Of a stretch of DNA of 64,000 nucleotides, positions 7,673 to 17,047 are shown piece after piece; position 1 is the stretch's first letter, and every line of letters starts with the position of its first letter. A program made the translations under genes and the position numbers. This stretch comes from Owenweeksia sp964619125. GTDB taxonomy: Bacteria; Bacteroidota; Bacteroidia; Flavobacteriales; Schleiferiaceae. Below the pieces are notes generated by a model. The model searched no databases. It was not told the origin of the DNA and saw nothing but the letters and a program-made list of their open reading frames with translations. The stretch lies in assembly GCA_964619125.1 (NCBI GenBank), contig CAZUCA010000006.1:1-64000 (forward strand). Reading direction: 5' to 3'.

Positions 7673-8926
7673 TTGACGATAGTCCTGATCATTCTTAGCA
7701 GCATGCTTTTCTCCGCCTTCTTCTCGGGGGTGGAAATAGCCTTTGTGTCATCCAATAAATTTCACATCGAAATTGAAAAGGAAAAGGGCAATGTGGTATA
7801 TCGTCTGCTGAGCCACCTGGTAAAGAACCCTTCCCGCTTTATCGCCGCCATGCTGGTGGGCAATAATATTGCCCTGGTGGTCTACGGTATTTTTATGCCG
7901 GAGTTGCTCAATCCCTACCTCAATTTTATGGGCAATGAGTATGCTATGCTGCTGCTGCAAACCTTGATCTCTACCGTTTTCATCCTCATTTTTGCCGAGT
8001 TCCTGCCCAAGGCAATTTTCAATTCCCAGAGTAATCGCCTGCTCGAGCTTTTTGCCATCCCCACCAGCTTCTTTTACTATGTATTTTACCCGGTGGTGTG
8101 GATCATGATCGGGGTGAGCAATTTTGTGATGAAGTACTTCCTGCGCTCCGATGAACAGGAAGCCAAAGAGGCTTTTGACAAAGTGGATCTCGACAACTAT
8201 ATCCGCGAGCGTACTGAAGCTTCCAGCGAGGAAAAGGAGGAGGATACCGAGATTCAAATCTTCCGCAATGCCCTGGAGTTCAGTGATCAGAAGGCGCGTG
8301 AATTTATGGTGCCCCGTACCGAGATCATTGCCATGGAAGTTACCGCCGGCATTGAGAAACTCAAGGAGGAATTTATCGACAGCAACCTCTCCAAGATCCT
8401 TATTTACAAGGATTCTATCGACAACATTATTGGCTATGTGCACAGCTTTGAGCTCTTTAAGAAACCGGAGGGTATCCACAGTGTGCTGCGCCCGGTGAGC
8501 TTTATTCCCGAAAGTATGCCGGCCAATGAAATTCTTAACCTGCTGATCAGGGAGCGCCGCAGCCTCGCTATTGTACTCGATGAGTTTGGCGGCACCAGTG
8601 GCCTGGTAACGGTAGAGGATGTGGTGGAGGAACTCTTCGGTGAAATTGACGATGAACACGATACCGAGGAATTGATAGACATCAAGATCAGCGACTATGA
8701 GTATCGTTTTTCGGCCCGCCAGGAAATCGACTATCTCAATGACCGCTACAACCTTGGGCTGCCCGAGTCTGACCATTACTCCACCCTCGGTGGTCTGGTG
8801 CTCGATCGCCTGGAGAGCATACCCGAAAAAGGGGAGGAGGTGCGCATTGATGATTTCCTCTTCAAGGCCGAGGTGGTGAGCAACGCCCGGGTAGAAATTC
8901 TCCACCTGAAGATTATCAATGACTAA
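7673..8926 (+). CDS. CNNM/CorC-HlyC family membrane protein (DUF21-CBS-transporter-associated domain)
   Basis: 417 aa, TTG start three nucleotides after the previous stop. Domain order: DUF21 (CNNM) transmembrane domain at about 1-185 with four hydrophobic segments and the FFSGVEIAF signature at 15-23; a CBS pair at about 200-320, opening with REFMVPRTEI and containing DEFGGTSGLVTVEDVVEE; and a CorC/HlyC C-terminal domain at about 340-415. Family members are implicated in divalent cation (Mg/Co) efflux or homeostasis. Some Bacteroidota paralogues (GldE) are linked to gliding, but nothing here assigns it to gliding. A GC-rich inverted stretch followed by six T residues (about 8929-8947) may be a weak terminator. 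Confidence 0.9.
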   Translation: MTIVLIILSSMLFSAFFSGVEIAFVSSNKFHIEIEKEKGNVVYRLLSHLVKNPSRFIAAMLVGNNIALVVYGIFMPELLNPYLNFMGNEYAMLLLQTLISTVFILIFAEFLPKAIFNSQSNRLLELFAIPTSFFYYVFYPVVWIMIGVSNFVMKYFLRSDEQEAKEAFDKVDLDNYIRERTEASSEEKEEDTEIQIFRNALEFSDQKAREFMVPRTEIIAMEVTAGIEKLKEEFIDSNLSKILIYKDSIDNIIGYVHSFELFKKPEGIHSVLRPVSFIPESMPANEILNLLIRERRSLAIVLDEFGGTSGLVTVEDVVEELFGEIDDEHDTEELIDIKISDYEYRFSARQEIDYLNDRYNLGLPESDHYSTLGGLVLDRLESIPEKGEEVRIDDFLFKAEVVSNARVEILHLKIIND

Positions 8927-9043
8927 CCCCCGGCGGGATTTTTTCTTAAAAGTGGGTGCTGACGGACAAATTGGCGTAGCTTCAGCTTCCATTTTTCATC
9001 TACAATTGTATATTCGCAACCTTAAAAATTAAAGAGTTCATAC

Positions 9044-11206
9044 ATGGCGACATTAGAGCGCATTCGCAGACGTTCAGGCCTGCTGATCATAGTGATCGGA
9101 CTGGCCATGCTGGCTTTTATCCTTACCGATCTCCTCGGTTCCGGTAATTCCATCTTCCGTGGCGACGCCACCGTAGTAGGCCGTATCGACGGCAGAACCG
9201 TTGAATACAACGAGTTTTCCAGCCTTATGAGAGAGCGCGAAAGTGCTATCCGTCAGGCCAACCCCCAGCAGGCTGCTGGTATCACCAACAAGCAGGTGGC
9301 TGATGCCGTATGGGATGAGCTGGTACGTGAAGAGCTGATGAAGGAGCAGTATGACGATCTCGGTTTTACCGTGACCGGTGATGAACTCTACAGCCGCGTG
9401 CTGCAAAATCCTACCATCCGTCAGGCCCCCATCTTTCAGGATGAAAGTGGTAATTTCAACGAGATGCGTTTCCGCCAGTACCTCGACAACCTTGAGGGTA
9501 GCCGCGATATGGATCCACAGGCGGCTGAGCAGTATGAGCAGTGGCTCAACTTTGAGCGCAGCATTAAGCAAAATACCCTGCAAACCAAGTACAACACTGC
9601 CGTAAGCAAGGGTATTTACATGCCGGTAGCCCTGGCCAAGCAAAACTACAACGCCCGCAATATGGCGGTTAGCGGCCAGTTTCTGGCGCTTGAGTATTTC
9701 AGCATTGCCGATAGCAGCATTGAAATCAGCGACGCCGATCTCAAAGACTATTACAACGAAAACAAAGAGCGCTTTAAGTCTGAAAAATCAGCCAGCATTC
9801 AGTATGTAAACTTTCCGGTAGCTCCCGCTGCCAGCGATCGCAACGAGGTGCGCGATGAACTCAGCAGCTACCTCACTGAAAAAGTTGTGGATGGTGATAC
9901 CCTCGAGAACTTTGTGAATTCTGAAGAAGATTCACTGTTTGCCGTTAATTATTCTGACCTGAGGGTAGGTGGTCTGTACTACCGTGCCGATGGTCTGCCT
10001 GACGGACTTGACAGCAGCATCTTTGAGCAGGAGATAGGTTACATTAAAGGACCTTATATCAGCAACAACTTCTATCGCCTCAGCAAACTGGTTGACAAAA
10101 AGACTTTCCCGGACAGTGTTAAAGCACGTCATATTCTCCTGTCATTCCAGGGTATTCAAAACAGCCAGGCTAGCCGTAGCTTCGAGGAAGCCAAAAGCAT
10201 GGCCGATAGCCTGGTGGAAGTGCTGCGCAATGATTCTTCACAATTTGCTTCTATTGCCCGTGAGCTGAGTGACGATCCTACCAGCGGCGCCAAAGGTGGT
10301 GACCTCGGCTGGTTCGACGAACGTACCATGGTGCGCCCCTTTACTGACTATAGTTTTAACCACGAGCCCGGCGATGTCGGCTTGGTAATGTCTCAGTTTG
10401 GCTACCACATTATTCAGGTGCTCGATAAGGCCGGCCAGGAAGAAGCGGTGAAAATAATTTCTATCAGCCGCGAGATTGTGGCCAGCGAGGAGACCCGCGA
10501 CAGTATTTACAACGTGGCCAGTGCTTTTGCCGCCAGCGTAAATGACCCGCAGAGCTTCAGCAAAATGGCAGAAGAAAAGGGTTTCACTCCCCGCCAGGTA
10601 AGCAGCCTGAAAGAGTTTGACGAGAATATTTCCGGACTGGGAACCAATCGCGAAATGGTGAAGTGGGCTCATGATGAAGAAACGGAGGTAGGTGACATCG
10701 AGCTGTTTCAGGATGTTACAGACTACTATGCCGTGGCCATCCTTACCGCTGCCACCGAAGATGGCTACCAGACTTTTGAGTCGGTAAAAGCAGCCATTCG
10801 TCCCTCGGTGCTGCAGGATAAGAAGGCCGAGCAATTGATGGCCAAAGCCGAAGCAGCCATCTCCGGTAAGGACGACCTGCAAGCTATTGCCAATGAACTC
10901 CAGGTGGCGGTACAAGACATCAATACCAATTTTACCGGCAACATTCTGGGTCAGTACGGTAATGAGCCTGCTGTGGTGGGGGTGATGACCGGCATCAAAA
11001 CCGGCAAGATTTCTGAGCCCATCAAAGGCCGAAGAGCGGTTTATGTGGTACAGGTTAATAACCGTACCCCTGCGGTTGAGCTTCCTGACTATAGCAACCA
11101 GCAGCAGCAAGCAGTACAAAGCTTACGTGCCGGGGTTCAAGGACCATTATATCGCTCCATTAAGGACAATGCCAAGATCGAAGATCGCAGAGCTAAGTTC
11201 TACTAG
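9044..11206 (+). CDS. SurA/PpiD-like periplasmic peptidyl-prolyl isomerase
   Basis: 720 aa. The N-terminus has a short cytoplasmic stretch (MATLERIRRRSG) and one TM helix at about 12-31, as in PpiD, so the protein is anchored in the inner membrane with a periplasmic body. A SurA_N-like chaperone region follows (about 40-220). The parvulin domain is at about 360-450: VKARHILLSFQG, GGDLGWFDERTM and FGYHIIQVLDK. A second, diverged isomerase-like region may follow (about 500-640). It probably folds outer-membrane proteins leaving the Sec machinery. It is the last gene of the plus-strand envelope block, with a strong terminator immediately after it. Confidence 0.9.
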   Translation: MATLERIRRRSGLLIIVIGLAMLAFILTDLLGSGNSIFRGDATVVGRIDGRTVEYNEFSSLMRERESAIRQANPQQAAGITNKQVADAVWDELVREELMKEQYDDLGFTVTGDELYSRVLQNPTIRQAPIFQDESGNFNEMRFRQYLDNLEGSRDMDPQAAEQYEQWLNFERSIKQNTLQTKYNTAVSKGIYMPVALAKQNYNARNMAVSGQFLALEYFSIADSSIEISDADLKDYYNENKERFKSEKSASIQYVNFPVAPAASDRNEVRDELSSYLTEKVVDGDTLENFVNSEEDSLFAVNYSDLRVGGLYYRADGLPDGLDSSIFEQEIGYIKGPYISNNFYRLSKLVDKKTFPDSVKARHILLSFQGIQNSQASRSFEEAKSMADSLVEVLRNDSSQFASIARELSDDPTSGAKGGDLGWFDERTMVRPFTDYSFNHEPGDVGLVMSQFGYHIIQVLDKAGQEEAVKIISISREIVASEETRDSIYNVASAFAASVNDPQSFSKMAEEKGFTPRQVSSLKEFDENISGLGTNREMVKWAHDEETEVGDIELFQDVTDYYAVAILTAATEDGYQTFESVKAAIRPSVLQDKKAEQLMAKAEAAISGKDDLQAIANELQVAVQDINTNFTGNILGQYGNEPAVVGVMTGIKTGKISEPIKGRRAVYVVQVNNRTPAVELPDYSNQQQQAVQSLRAGVQGPLYRSIKDNAKIEDRRAKFY

Positions 11207-11552
11207 TAAGCTCCACTATTTAAAATTAATAGCCCGGCCGAGTATTCCTACTCCGCCGGGTTTTTTTATGGCTGACTTCTGCCAGCTTAGGGCTGTGATT
11301 CCTGTTGGCAGCATTCTCAGCTCCTCTGATGAGCTGGAATTCAAAAAGGGAGTAGCTGGAGTAAAGCTGTGGTTTAGACGTTCTCAGCTGCCTTATAATG
11401 GTGGCAGGACGAGGGAAACTGGGGGAAGTTGCAATCCGTACAGAGCAAACCGCGGGAGACTTTAACCGGATAGGGGGAAATATAGAAAGTAGTATGGCCC
11501 GCTTTTTTTTTAGCTTCTTAAAGGCCGGGTATAATCAGATACCGTACCGGTC
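11207..11552. other. 346-nt intergenic region with terminator and tandem hairpins
   Basis: Convergent gap between the foldase gene and rodA. It holds the terminator at 11233-11267 and then three further inverted repeats on about 130 nt: CTGCCAGC/GTTGGCAG (11279-11286 with 11304-11311, one wobble), CAGCTC/GAGCTG (11318-11323 with 11331-11336) and CTGCC/GGCAG (11388-11392 with 11403-11407). No credible protein-coding gene. A nine-T run at about 11501-11509 is not preceded by a good stem. Confidence 0.5.
11233..11267 (+). terminator. rho-independent terminator after the SurA/PpiD-like gene
   Basis: CCCGGC (11233-11238) pairs with GCCGGG (11255-11260), then after one mismatch GAGTA (11240-11244) pairs with TACTC (11249-11253) around loop TTCC. 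Seven T residues follow (11261-11267). It is 27 nt past the stop codon. Confidence 0.9.
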
Positions 11553-12812
11553 TTACCAGAGCTGCATGCGCGAACTGTCGAGCTTAATGAAGATCCACAA
11601 CAGCAGGGTAAAGCCCCAAAGTGATGATCCGCCGTAACTGAAGAAGGGCAGGGGGATACCAATTACCGGGGCCAGGCCGATGGTCATGGCGATATTGATG
11701 GCGAAATGGAAGAAGAGAATACTAGCCACCGCATAGCCATAGATGCGGCTGAAATTGTCTTTTTGGCGCTCGGCAACTATCACCAGCCGGAAAAAGAGGA
11801 GTATAAAGAAGATTACGATCAGCGAGCTGCCAACAAAGCCCCATTCCTCGCCTACAGTACAAAAAATAAAGTCAGTACTCTGCTCGGGTACAAAGTCAAA
11901 TTTGGTTTGGGTGCCCTGCAGGTAACCCTTACCACTGAGTCCGCCTGAGCCGATGGCAATCATCGATTGGTTAGTGTTGTAGCCAATGCCCTTGGGATCA
12001 TGTGCCTTGCCGAGCAAAATGTTAATACGGTTGCGATGGCGGTCTTCGAGGATGTTGTTAAAGGCGTAATCCACACTTTGAATAAAGCCCAGGCACAGCA
12101 CCAGGATACCAAGGCTGCGGAAGATCATACCGCGGTTTTTACGAAATAGGGCAATTACAATGGCGGTGATAGCCCCCAAAAATATCATCAGGTAGAGCTT
12201 GTCGATAAGCAGGCTCATTATAAAGAGCAGCACCAGAGCAAAGCCAATAAAGAGATAGTTGCCCGATAGGCCCTCGCGGTAGAGTACCAGTAACAGGGAG
12301 AAGTATACCAGCGCCGAACCCGGATCGGGTTGAGGGACGATGATAACAGCAGGCAGCAACATAATGAAAACGGCTCCCAGGCGGTGGCGCCAGTTACTAA
12401 CCGAGGTCCCCTTGCTGCCCAGAAAGCGGGCCAGGGCCAGGGCAGTGGCAAACTTGGCAAATTCTGACGGTTGCAGGCTAAAGCTACCAAAGGCAAACCA
12501 GGAGCGGGCACCGGCAATTTCCTTTCCAAAAATCAGTACCCCTACCAGGCTGAGGATGGAAATAAAGTAAATGGGATAGGCCAGGGTTTGGAAGAGTCGC
12601 GCATCGGTAAGCAGTATGAGCGCGATCAGTACTACTGAGGTGCCGATCCACAGCAGCTGCTTGCCGTATTTCTGACTCATGTCAAAAATACTGCTGGCCT
12701 CCTCGTTGTACACCGCCGCATAAATATTGGCCCAGCCCATCAGTACCAATCCGAAAAAGGCAAGTACTAAAGGCCAGTCGATATTTGCCAGTATGCTGCG
12801 GTTTTCTCTCAT
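11553..12812 (-). CDS. rodA: rod shape-determining protein RodA (SEDS glycosyltransferase)
   Basis: 419 aa. The SEDS family polymerises lipid II into glycan strands and works with PBP2 during cell elongation. About ten hydrophobic helices are visible. Family signatures include FGSFSLQPSEFAKFATALAL (about 107-126), the periplasmic loop YNTNQSMIAIGSGGLSGKG, then QTKFDFVPEQSTDFIFCTVGEE and the C-terminal PVIGIPLPFFSYGGSS. The start ATG overlaps the PBP2 stop (12809-12812), so the two partners are translationally coupled. It is the last gene of the rod-shape operon. No clear terminator is seen downstream on this strand. Confidence 0.95.
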   Translation of the reverse strand: MRENRSILANIDWPLVLAFFGLVLMGWANIYAAVYNEEASSIFDMSQKYGKQLLWIGTSVVLIALILLTDARLFQTLAYPIYFISILSLVGVLIFGKEIAGARSWFAFGSFSLQPSEFAKFATALALARFLGSKGTSVSNWRHRLGAVFIMLLPAVIIVPQPDPGSALVYFSLLLVLYREGLSGNYLFIGFALVLLFIMSLLIDKLYLMIFLGAITAIVIALFRKNRGMIFRSLGILVLCLGFIQSVDYAFNNILEDRHRNRINILLGKAHDPKGIGYNTNQSMIAIGSGGLSGKGYLQGTQTKFDFVPEQSTDFIFCTVGEEWGFVGSSLIVIFFILLFFRLVIVAERQKDNFSRIYGYAVASILFFHFAINIAMTIGLAPVIGIPLPFFSYGGSSLWGFTLLLWIFIKLDSSRMQLW

Positions 12813-14668
12813 GGCTTGTTTTCAGCCAGCAATTCCTTTTTGCCGTATTTTTCTTCCAGTTGCTTTTCGTACTCTTCGCTCAGGTCACCTTCCAGCATGC
12901 GGCGCTCCATTTCGGGTCGGTCAATTTCGCCGGTAAGGTATTTTTCAATCATCAGGCTGGCAATGGGAGCGGCCCAGCGGCTGCCCCAGTAGCCATTTTC
13001 CACAAATATGGCCAGTGCTATTTTGGGGTTATCCATCGGGGCAAAGGCAATGAAGATAGAATGATCCTGGCCGTGTGGGTTTTCGGCGGTACCAGTTTTA
13101 CCACACATGGTAATACTGTCGTGACGGCTGTAGCGGGCGGTACCCTTATCAAAAACGTCGAGCATACCTTTTATTACCACATCAAAATGCTCAGGGTCTA
13201 CCGAAGTGTACTTGGGTTGGGTAAAGTTGGGGTCCTGGATAGCCTGGCCACCCACCTGCTTGAGGATATGGGGCGTGAAGTAATAGCCCCGGTTAGCAAT
13301 GGCCGCCGTCATATTGGCCAGCTGGATGGGCGTTACCAATAGCTCTCCCTGGCCGATGCCCAGTGAAATGGCACTCACCGCTTTCCAGCCGGTATAGCCA
13401 AAGGCGCGGTCGTAGTAGTCGGCGGTAGGCACAAAACCTTTACGGCCGGTGGGCAGGTCGTTGTTAAGGAATTTTCCCAGGCCAAAACTCTTTACATGTT
13501 CACTCCAGGCGTCCATACCCTCCTGGGCACTGGGGTAATTTTCAATAATGCGCTTAAAAGTGGTGCAGTAATAGTTGTTGCAGGACTTACTGATGCTGGT
13601 GCGCACGGCGATAGGGTAATTGGTGCCGCAGTGGCAGGCCACGTGCAGGCGCCCGTAATGAAAGCCATGGTGGCAGGTAAACGCGGTATTAGGGGTGAGT
13701 ACCCCTTCCTGCAGGCCGATGAGGGCGTTAATTACCTTAAAGGGAGATCCGGGTGGGTATTCTGCCAACAGACCACGGTCGTAGAGGGGTTTGTTGATAC
13801 TGTCCACATACAGGCGGCTGTAATTGCGCGAGCGGTCGCGTCCCACCATCAGGTTGGGATTGTAGCTGGGACTGGTTACCAATGCCAGGATTTCGCCACT
13901 GCCGGGTTCAATGGCTACAATACTGCCCCGTTTTCCGTTCATAAGCGCCTCACCGTACTGTTGCAGCTCAATGTCAAAGGTGGCCACAATGTCTTTGCCG
14001 GGTTGGGGGAGTGTGTCGCGCGCACCTTCGCGATAGCTGCCTTTTACCCGGTTGTGCACATCCACCAGTTTGTATTGCACGCCCGGTTTTCCGCGCAACA
14101 CCTGTTCGTATGACTTTTCAATGCCGGTGATGCCTACCAGGTCACCCTTCTGATAGCCTTTATGCGATTCCAGGTAACGATCTGAAGCCTCGCCGATAAA
14201 ACCCAATACATTGGCGCCAGCGGTGTAATTGTAATCGCGCAGAATACGCTTCTGAGGAAAGAAGCCCGGAAAGCGGTGCAACATCTCCTGAAAATAGGCA
14301 TACTGTTCTTTGCTGAGCTGTTTTACAAAAATGCTGGGCTTACGCCAGCTGTACTCCTTGGCTTCCGCCAGTTTTTCATCAAAGGTTTCACGGCTGATAT
14401 TGAGGAGCTGGCAAAAAATTGCCGTGTCCATCACATCCACCTGGTGTGGGACCACCATTACGTCGTAGGCCGTTTGGTTTCCTACCAACAGCTTACCCTC
14501 GCGATCATAAATCAATCCCCGACCGGGATATACTTTTTCCTTCCGGATTACATTGTTTTCGGCACTGAGCTGGTAGTCTTCACGCAGTACCTGGATATAA
14601 AACAGTCGGGCGATGAAAATGAGAGCCAGGCCAATAAAGAAAAAGTAGAACAAATATTTCCTTTCCAT
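12809..14668 (-). CDS. mrdA: penicillin-binding protein 2 (elongation transpeptidase)
   Basis: 619 aa. Class B PBP that cross-links peptidoglycan in the rod complex. One N-terminal TM helix (about 5-25); a PBP dimerisation/pedestal domain with GRGLIYDREGKLL (49-61); then the transpeptidase domain. The active-site motifs are SPFK at 308-311 (Ser308, Lys311), SCN at 362-364 and KTGTAEN at 524-530. The SxxK motif follows YPPGS as usual, but the second position is Pro rather than the more common Thr. A cluster of His and Cys residues (CHHGFHYGRLHVACHCG, 332-348) lies between the SxxK and SxN motifs and resembles the zinc-binding loop of E. coli PBP2. It sits between mreD and rodA. Confidence 0.95.
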   Translation of the reverse strand: MERKYLFYFFFIGLALIFIARLFYIQVLREDYQLSAENNVIRKEKVYPGRGLIYDREGKLLVGNQTAYDVMVVPHQVDVMDTAIFCQLLNISRETFDEKLAEAKEYSWRKPSIFVKQLSKEQYAYFQEMLHRFPGFFPQKRILRDYNYTAGANVLGFIGEASDRYLESHKGYQKGDLVGITGIEKSYEQVLRGKPGVQYKLVDVHNRVKGSYREGARDTLPQPGKDIVATFDIELQQYGEALMNGKRGSIVAIEPGSGEILALVTSPSYNPNLMVGRDRSRNYSRLYVDSINKPLYDRGLLAEYPPGSPFKVINALIGLQEGVLTPNTAFTCHHGFHYGRLHVACHCGTNYPIAVRTSISKSCNNYYCTTFKRIIENYPSAQEGMDAWSEHVKSFGLGKFLNNDLPTGRKGFVPTADYYDRAFGYTGWKAVSAISLGIGQGELLVTPIQLANMTAAIANRGYYFTPHILKQVGGQAIQDPNFTQPKYTSVDPEHFDVVIKGMLDVFDKGTARYSRHDSITMCGKTGTAENPHGQDHSIFIAFAPMDNPKIALAIFVENGYWGSRWAAPIASLMIEKYLTGEIDRPEMERRMLEGDLSEEYEKQLEEKYGKKELLAENKP

Positions 14669-14671
14669 GCA

Positions 14672-15175
14672 TCAAACCTTCTTTCTAATGTTCCAAAGGC
14701 GCCAGAGCAATATAAACAACAATGTAAAAATACTGCTCAAAGTAGTGCGTGCCAACACTGTACCAAGATGACGATAGCTGTAATTTTCGATGGTAAAGAG
14801 GGTGAGGTGATGTACCAACACCCCCAGGGCGGCGTAGAACATCAGGTTGCCGAAATCAAGTTTATAAATGTTGATCTCATCGAAATCTATTCCCCGTTTA
14901 CGGGTGGCAAGCTTAAGTAAACCCAGGCGCAGGTAGGCGAGCAGTACCGTGGCTGCAATATGCACACCGCCACTGTTTTCGAAAAGATCCATCAGCATAC
15001 CGGCAATAAATGCCAGCAGTAAAACATAAACCTTCGGCATTTTTACCGGCAGAAAGAGAATGAAAATAAGATAGATATAAGGATTGAGGTAGCCGGCAAA
15101 GAAGATATTGTTGAGCACCAGGATTTGCAGGGCGATCAAAAAAACAAAGCTCAGTATTTGCTTTATCTCCTTCAT
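14672..15175 (-). CDS. mreD: rod shape-determining protein MreD
   Basis: 167 aa, almost entirely hydrophobic with about five TM helices (for example LSFVFLIALQILVLNNIFF and YLNPYIYLIFILFLPVKMP). MreD is the integral membrane component of the MreBCD elongation complex. The ATG overlaps the mreC stop by 4 nt (15172-15175) and the gene ends 3 nt before the PBP2 start. Sequence is poorly conserved in this family, so the call rests on size, topology and gene order. The motif LFENSGGVHI near residues 63-72 agrees with Bacteroidota MreD proteins as far as I can judge. Confidence 0.88.
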   Translation of the reverse strand: MKEIKQILSFVFLIALQILVLNNIFFAGYLNPYIYLIFILFLPVKMPKVYVLLLAFIAGMLMDLFENSGGVHIAATVLLAYLRLGLLKLATRKRGIDFDEINIYKLDFGNLMFYAALGVLVHHLTLFTIENYSYRHLGTVLARTTLSSIFTLLFILLWRLWNIRKKV

Positions 15176-15999
15176 GGCTGGGTGCTTTGTTGCAGGCGGC
15201 GGGCCTCCTTTTTCATTTTGTCGGTGATAATGTAAATGTGATTAAGGCTGGCAAAGTCTACTGCCAAACGAATCCGCACTTCGTAAAAGTTTTGGTCGTC
15301 CTGCATTTCGGCGCTCTCCACATAACCAATGGCGATACCGGCGGGAAATACCTGGCTGCGGGCATCGGTAATAATAGTGTCACCGGGCTCAAAGCTGGCG
15401 TAGCGCGGGATATCAGTGAGGCTGGCATACCGGTAATCATTGGTGTTCCACTTTACCGGGCCAAAAAAGCCGGTTCCTTTTATTTTGCCGCTCACACTAA
15501 AGCCCGGATTTATCAGCGGTATTACGGTGGCAAAGTGGCGGCTTACATCGTTTACAATGCCAACAACGCCCTCGCTGCTGGATACACCCATGCCACTCTC
15601 AATGCCGTGCACCTTTCCCCGGTTTATCAGCATATAATTGCGCGCTTTGCGGTAGCTCAGGTTTATCACTTCTCCTGAGAGGTAAGAGTAGCGCACGCGG
15701 TAAAGCGAATCAATGTGGGTAGAATCACTGCTGGTAAGTGGAAAGTAGGAGTCTTTGAGCAGGGACTTCAGGCGGGCATTTTCGCGCGCCAGTCGCTCGT
15801 TTTGTTCGTAAAGGTCGAAGAGCTCATCCAGCTCATTGGTTTTTTCAAGCAGGCTGCCACTCAGCTCATTGGCCGAGTTATGAAAAACCGCCCGCTGGTA
15901 ACTGCGGCTGTTGTGAATCCACACAAAAGCAATTATTTCCAACAGGACGAAAAGCACAAAAATCCTGATGCGATATAGAAAACGAAAGAGGTTCCGCAT
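15172..15999 (-). CDS. mreC: rod shape-determining protein MreC
   Basis: 275 aa. N-terminal TM helix at about 10-28 (IFVLFVLLEIIAFVWIH), then a coiled coil at about 50-85 (NELDELFDLYEQNERLARENARLK) and the beta-rich MreC domain with LINRGKVHGIESGMGVSSSEGVVGIV. MreC scaffolds the periplasmic side of the elongasome and activates PBP2. Its start is 15 nt downstream of the mreB stop, and mreD overlaps its 3' end. Length matches the family (about 270-330). Confidence 0.93.
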   Translation of the reverse strand: MRNLFRFLYRIRIFVLFVLLEIIAFVWIHNSRSYQRAVFHNSANELSGSLLEKTNELDELFDLYEQNERLARENARLKSLLKDSYFPLTSSDSTHIDSLYRVRYSYLSGEVINLSYRKARNYMLINRGKVHGIESGMGVSSSEGVVGIVNDVSRHFATVIPLINPGFSVSGKIKGTGFFGPVKWNTNDYRYASLTDIPRYASFEPGDTIITDARSQVFPAGIAIGYVESAEMQDDQNFYEVRIRLAVDFASLNHIYIITDKMKKEARRLQQSTQP

Positions 16000-16014
16000 T
16001 CAGGGGGGAGAGTT

Positions 16015-17040
16015 TTAGGTCATCAGGAAGTTAAACTTGGCAATGTTCTTCAGGGCAATACCGGTGCCTCGTACTACGGCCCGCAGGGGGTCTTCGGCCA
16101 CATATACCGGTAGTTCGGTTTTCATGCTTACGCGCTTGTCAAGACCGCGCAGCATTGATCCCCCACCAGCCATATAAATGCCACTGTTGTAGATGTCGGC
16201 GGCCAGCTCAGGTGGCGTCATCGACAGGGCTTCCATAATGGCATCCTCAATGCGCATAATCGATTTGTCGAGGGCCTTGGCAATCTCCTTATAGGTTACC
16301 ATAATCTGCTTGGGCTTTCCGGTAAGCAGATCACGCCCCTGAACTGCCATATCCTCAGGTGGATTTTCAAGGTCATCAAGGGCAGAGCCGATCTGGATCT
16401 TGATTTCCTCGGCGGTGCGTTCTCCAATATAGAGGTTGTGCTGGGTGCGCATATAGTAGCTGATGTCATTGGTGAAAACGTCACCTGCCACCTTGATGGA
16501 TTTGTCGGCTACAATACCGCCCAGAGCCAATACGGCAATTTCGGTGGTACCACCGCCTATATCGATAATCATATTGCCTTTGGGCTCCTGTACATCCACT
16601 CCGGTACCAATGGCAGCTGCCATCGGTTCGTGGATGAGGTACACCTCGCGGGCACCTGCGTGCTGGGCCGAGTCTTTTACGGCTCTTTTCTCAACTTCGG
16701 TAATGCCACTGGGAATACAGATTACCATCCGCAGGGCAGCGGGGATCATTCTCTTTTTCAGGGAAGGGATACTCTTTATCATCTCACGGATCATCGCCTC
16801 TGAAGCTTCAAAATCGGCAATTACCCCATCTTTCAGGGGACGGATGGTTTTGATGTTTTCGTGAGTTTTGCCATGCATCTGGCGGGCCTGCTGGCCTACG
16901 GCGATAATCTTGCCGGTAGAGCGGTCTTTGGCCACAATCGATGGCGCATCCACCACTACCTTATCGTTATGAATAATTAGAGTATTGGCAGTGCCTAGGT
17001 CAATGGCAATGTCTTCTCTGAAAAAGTCTAAAAATCCCAT
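16015..17040 (-). CDS. mreB: rod shape-determining protein MreB (bacterial actin)
   Basis: 341 aa from the ATG at 17040. The frame is open further upstream but those codons lie inside the end of purH and do not resemble MreB, whereas MGFLDFFREDIAIDLGT is a standard MreB start. Actin-fold motifs: IAIDLGTANTLI (phosphate 1), MIIDIGGGTTEIAV (phosphate 2), VKDSAQHAGAREVYLIHEPMAAAIG (connecting region) and MAGGGSMLRGLD (adenosine loop). It forms filaments under the inner membrane that guide the rod complex. It begins 7 nt after the purH stop, so it is probably cotranscribed with purH. Confidence 0.96.
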   Translation of the reverse strand: MGFLDFFREDIAIDLGTANTLIIHNDKVVVDAPSIVAKDRSTGKIIAVGQQARQMHGKTHENIKTIRPLKDGVIADFEASEAMIREMIKSIPSLKKRMIPAALRMVICIPSGITEVEKRAVKDSAQHAGAREVYLIHEPMAAAIGTGVDVQEPKGNMIIDIGGGTTEIAVLALGGIVADKSIKVAGDVFTNDISYYMRTQHNLYIGERTAEEIKIQIGSALDDLENPPEDMAVQGRDLLTGKPKQIMVTYKEIAKALDKSIMRIEDAIMEALSMTPPELAADIYNSGIYMAGGGSMLRGLDKRVSMKTELPVYVAEDPLRAVVRGTGIALKNIAKFNFLMT

Positions 17041-17047
17041 GTAGCTT

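Noticed and set aside
7748..8992. A 414-codon open frame antisense to the CNNM gene
   Set aside because: Same reason: the plus strand encodes clear DUF21 and CBS domains; the antisense frame is a shadow.
11400..11480. A purine-rich stretch slightly like a cobalamin riboswitch core
   Set aside because: The conserved box and pseudoknot elements of that riboswitch are not present and no downstream B12 gene follows.
14276..14920. A 214-codon plus-strand frame over the pbp2-mreD junction
   Set aside because: It overlaps two well-supported minus-strand genes with conserved motifs and has no recognisable domain.
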